From assembly GCA_003024985.2 (NCBI GenBank), contig PXIH01S0001923.1: a stretch of DNA of 11,015 nucleotides; one strand, written 5' to 3'. The position numbers were made by a program, and so were the translations under genes. Of this stretch, positions 8,449 to 11,015 are shown in pieces. This DNA comes from Euperipatoides rowelli (taxonomy: Eukaryota > Onychophora > Udeonychophora > Euonychophora > Peripatopsidae). Under the pieces are notes generated by a model. That model was not told where the DNA came from and ran no database searches. It saw only the letters and a list, made by a program, of their open reading frames with translations. Each line of letters opens with the position of its first letter. Position 1 is the stretch's first letter.

Positions 8449-8664
8449 TTATATCCCTTTCATATGTCTCTCCCTAGGGGTCACTAACTCATACATCAAC
8501 AATCGAGAAAGCCTCTCCTCCCAACTCTTAAATTGTAAATCATATATTCTCTTAGTTATTCTTCTAAAAAAATTGTCCATTTTATCAAGATGAGATTTAT
8601 TAAGAATAGCATAAGTCTGTGCATTATAATTAATTAATGGCAAAGTGAATTTAATTGATTATAA
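8449..8664 (-). pseudogene. C-terminal fragment of a non-LTR retrotransposon reverse transcriptase
   Basis: A minus-strand open stretch begins after a TAA stop and reads SIKFTLPLINYNAQTY, then NFFRRITKRIYDLQFKSW, EERLSRL and RERHMKGI before a stop. The order P-L-I-x-Y, Q-x-R-R/F-R-R-x-T-K-R-I, then W/Y-E-E-R-L-x-x-L and R-R/R-E-R is typical of the region just after the polymerase core in CR1/Jockey/L2-type LINE ORF2 proteins. Those proteins copy element RNA into DNA at nicked chromosomal sites. Catalytic FADD-type residues, the endonuclease and a poly-A or microsatellite tail are absent, so this is a dead 5'-truncated and internally decayed scrap. It lies inside the large inverted-repeat region, unrelated in orientation to any host gene. 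Confidence 0.65.
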
Positions 8665-9320
8665 TCACAGCATTAGCAGTGAATTCAGCCACAAGTGAGT
8701 GCTAAATTCATAGTAGTCACTCAGAATATAAGTTTTTAGGATTTCATTTTTTGATGTCTTTAAAACTTTACCAATTTAACTCAGATTTAATTGTGAACTT
8801 ATATGAACAATCTTATCAATGCTGTGAATCTAAAAATGAAGATTAAAAAGGCCCCAAAGTGCTAAAAACTTTAACTGATGGGAAGCAAAATAACGAGCTT
8901 CTGCCTATGGTTTTTGCATTCAATTTGTAAACAAACATGGCGATCAAAACCTGCGCTAAGAATAACATTTGTAAACAATATCAGAACTCTTTATTTGTGA
9001 TCCGATTTACCTAAAATTTGTTGTATGAACTTATATGTTTTTTTTCTTCACAACTTATATTCACCTAATGTACTTTGGTATAAAATCAAAATTACTCCAA
9101 ATCAAGCTAGACAATTGTTTTGGAACTTTTGTCCCATACTGTATATCACTAAGATTAAAGAGATATACAGTACGGTTATTTGTCTGGCTAAAAAAAAAAT
9201 GAAAACTGTAAATACTGGGGTTGATTGTCGGGTTTAAAAAAATTTTATTTTTCAAGTCGGGTAATTTACCAACTTTTTTAACAAGATGAATAAAATAATT
9301 AAAAAAGTTTTCATCAATCT
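8665..9320. other. Interior of the inverted-repeat region, no confirmed gene
   Basis: The only notable coding possibility is a 25-codon plus-strand ORF (8937-9014, starting MAIKTCAKNN) in an AAACATGGCG context. It is too short and isolated to call. A perfect 11-bp inverted pair TACTGTATATC/GATATACAGTA lies at 9137-9147 and 9162-9172. Open stretches on both strands at 9025-9255 overlap each other and show no domain. Confidence 0.4.
9137..9172. repeat. Hairpin with perfect 11-bp arms and 14-base loop
   Basis: TACTGTATATC at 9137-9147 is exactly complementary to GATATACAGTA at 9162-9172. The same TACTGTATA word recurs at many other places in the window. Confidence 0.65.
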
Positions 9321-9590
9321 ATTAAGCAATCACATAAAAATGAAGTTGTAAACATGATTGGTGCAGGAAAACAAATGGGCATGAATTAACCTTTCCTGTG
9401 CAAGATAGTTAAATCTCAATGACTAACGTCAGATTTTACTTATCACCCTATTAAGCTAGCACGTAAACGTCAAGTTGTACTTGGTGCAGGAAAACACAAT
9501 GGGAGTGAATTAATCTTTCCTGTGCAAGATAGTAAAAGGCCAATGAATAATCTGGTTAAACTAAACGAGATAACGATAATCTAACATGTT
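9321..9590 (-). repeat. Right arm of the large inverted repeat, duplicated in tandem
   Basis: Two head-to-tail units begin ATTAAGC at 9321 and 9450. Both contain TTGGTGCAGGAAAAC, then ATGGG, GAATTAA and CTTTCCTGTGCAAGATAGT, offset by 123 bases in the best-conserved part. The outer unit (9482-9574) pairs with 7972-8064 in inverted orientation. The outer edge AACATGTTAG (complement of 9590-9581) parallels 7949-7958. Confidence 0.75.
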
Positions 9591-9749
9591 CATTTCTGCC
9601 TTAATTTCATAACTCTGAATCTGTCTATGAAGTTGTTTAATATTCCAAACTCAAAAACCTTTATTTTGTGTAGGATGCTTAATTTCTTGACATTGATATG
9701 CACTTTTAAATCGAAATTGAGCTCAAATCCTTTCAATTCTCACAACCCC

Positions 9750-9945
9750 GTTTACGCTTTGAAGCGGGAGAGAGCATACAGTATATGGCTTCATTTTTAG
9801 AAAATACCCTTGCACTTTCACTCTGGAGGGAGCTTATATTCCATTTTTCAAAATTTGACTTGCGCTTTTACCCGATAAGTTTAAATTTATATTTAGTAAT
9901 TTTTCCAAAATACCCTGTGCTTTACCCGAGAACCGCTTTTAACCG
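9750..9945. repeat. Degenerate tandem array of about 54 bp (array 2)
   Basis: GCTTTTACCCG-type words recur at about 9757, 9815, 9864 and 9918, with steps of about 58, 50 and 54 bases. The stretch CAAAATTTGACTTGCGCTTT (9849-9868) matches CAAAATTTGGCTGGCGTTTT (7235-7254) of array 1 in the same orientation. The 84-codon open stretch 9785..10039 is explained by this repeat and has no domain. Confidence 0.55.
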
Positions 9946-10101
9946 TGAGTTTGATATATTTATTTTTACGATTAAAAATACCGTACTGCCATTATTATGT
10001 CAATTCAAAAATACAAAATCAAATATCATGAGACATTGATAATGTTTCACCATTATATTATTATTAGCAGTAATATTACAATGTGTGTATTATGAATTCA
10101 T
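9946..10101. other. AT-rich spacer, no gene
   Basis: The spacer lies between array 2 and the hairpin at 10102. It contains an ATTATTATTA run near 10054 and nothing else recognisable. Confidence 0.4.
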
Positions 10102-10145
10102 ATTTTGTATGTGTATGTGTATATGAACACATACACATACAAAAT
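10102..10145. repeat. Perfect hairpin with 19-bp arms
   Basis: ATTTTGTATGTGTATGTGT (10102-10120) and its exact complement (10127-10145) flank a six-base loop ATATGA. The arms are built from a TATG/TG microsatellite-like sequence, so it may have arisen by inversion of a simple repeat. Confidence 0.85.
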
Positions 10146-10322
10146 AGTGAGTGAATTGCATATTTAATCAAAATTTACTGTATATGTCAGAAAATGTGGA
10201 TATATGTTATTATAGTTTTAAATAATAATAAATAGTCTATGTGTATATTCACGGTTATAAAAGTAGATATACTATAAATGTATGTGTATACAAATGTTAT
10301 TTTGTGTGTATATTTTACAGCC

Positions 10323-10556
10323 CCAGAAGAAAAGTGTCACATGTTCCAAAACATAATTTTTGGGAAAAGAGGAAAAAATGTTCGATTACTGTTGATGAAA
10401 TATTACAACAAATGTTGTAAATTTGAAAATTTATATGTTTAGATATGAAAATTTCATTAATTAACATTTGTTGTAATATTTTATAAACAGTAATCAAACC
10501 TTCTTGTCTCTCTTCCCAAAAATTAAGTTTTAGGACAGGCGGTGTTTTTTTTCTGG
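10323..10556. mobile_element. Foldback (long-inverted-repeat) element, two 94-base arms
   Basis: The left arm 10323-10416 begins CCAGAAGAAAA, contains AATTTTTGGGAA and GATTACTGTT, and ends ATTACAACAAATGTT. The right arm 10463-10556 holds the same blocks inverted in the same order and is the same length, with a 46-base AT-rich loop. The inner third pairs best and the outer third is more diverged. No protein is encoded. It resembles a MITE or foldback element, and if transcribed it would form a long hairpin RNA. Target-site duplications were not identified. Confidence 0.75.
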
Positions 10557-11015
10557 AGGTGAGCTTTATATAGATCAGAATGTCGTGATGTGTAAATATG
10601 TGAATGTAGGCATTGTACTATATTTGCTTATGTATAATTGGATACAGTATACAAATTATAAATAAATATATAATGTATATTTTTCCATATATCTACAGTA
10701 TATAAAGAATATATACAGTATGTAGGCTATTTATTTTGATATATATAATTTTGTAGGCCCATTATGTTTTTATTTGTAATATCAAATATTTTACTGCGCA
10801 AATTAATAATTGTTAGACATATTTTTCATTGATACACTTTAAACAGGTTTGTGATTTCATCATAATATATGCATTATAAACCTATTGATCTATGAATAAA
10901 TCATGATATTATCATTATTGTTATTATTGATTGCTCCTAACTGCGTGACTTGTACGATGAATAAAAACTTTTCATATTATTTATATATTTAGTTTTATTA
11001 TTTGTATTGTTCCAT
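10557..11015. other. AT-rich tail with TACAGTATA words, no gene
   Basis: ACAGTATA-type words occur at about 10645, 10695 and 10714 within TATA-rich sequence. TTA/ATT trinucleotide repeats lie at about 10903-10930. No exon, RNA gene or transposon end was recognised. Confidence 0.45.

Noticed and set aside
8937-9014. 25-codon ORF starting at AAACATGGCG, resembling a start site with a YY1-like motif
   Set aside because: It is too short and isolated, and no downstream donor or domain was seen.
9061-9255. Overlapping open stretches on both strands (9025-9237 plus, 9061-9255 minus)
   Set aside because: They are mutual shadows in AT-rich DNA and the residues show no family signature.
10315-10497. 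60-codon minus-strand open stretch
   Set aside because: It lies across the two arms of the foldback element and is explained by that structure.

Overview
The window is very AT-rich, intron- and repeat-dominated eukaryotic DNA. There are no long ORFs, no ribosome-binding sites and no bacterial operon structure. The only host coding sequence I can support is two short minus-strand exons that together encode the first two thirds of an avidin-type biotin-binding domain. Avidin domains in animals are known from vertebrate egg proteins, sea-urchin fibropellins and other invertebrates. With the base composition and the frequent TAGGCCTA- and TACAGTA-like words, this points to a marine invertebrate deuterostome, perhaps an echinoderm. 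The species assignment is inference only.

The gene runs right to left. Exon A (5126..4977, 150 nt) starts after a phase-1 acceptor and ends at a phase-1 donor. A 4350-nt intron follows. Exon B (626..543, 84 nt) also starts and ends in phase 1. The two exons join without breaking the frame. The last third of the domain should lie beyond position 1. The upstream exon (signal peptide, or EGF repeats if fibropellin-like) was not found in 5127..11015 and is probably also outside.

The 4.35-kb intron is filled with mobile DNA. At 3095..3845 lies a 751-bp non-autonomous DNA transposon with about 21-bp terminal inverted repeats, flanked by TTAA on both sides. It keeps a broken minus-strand start of a MADF DNA-binding protein. 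It sits inside an older palindromic element whose ends are inverted copies of GGGGTGCAATGAAAC. Four further copies of that word (GGGGTACAATGAAAC type) continue to 4936.

Right of exon A (5127..11015) is a repeat field. It contains two separate arrays of a degenerate repeat of about 54 bp (7243..7430 and 9750..9945). Between them lie a large inverted repeat (7949..8078 against 9321..9590, the right arm duplicated in tandem) and, inside that, the minus-strand C-terminal scrap of a non-LTR retrotransposon reverse transcriptase (8449..8664). Farther right are a perfect 19-bp-arm hairpin (10102..10145) and a 236-bp foldback element with two 94-base arms (10323..10556). Near the left edge two more hairpins (302..349 and 386..474) lie in the intron after exon B. 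No tRNA, rRNA, CRISPR or bacterial mobile element was seen.
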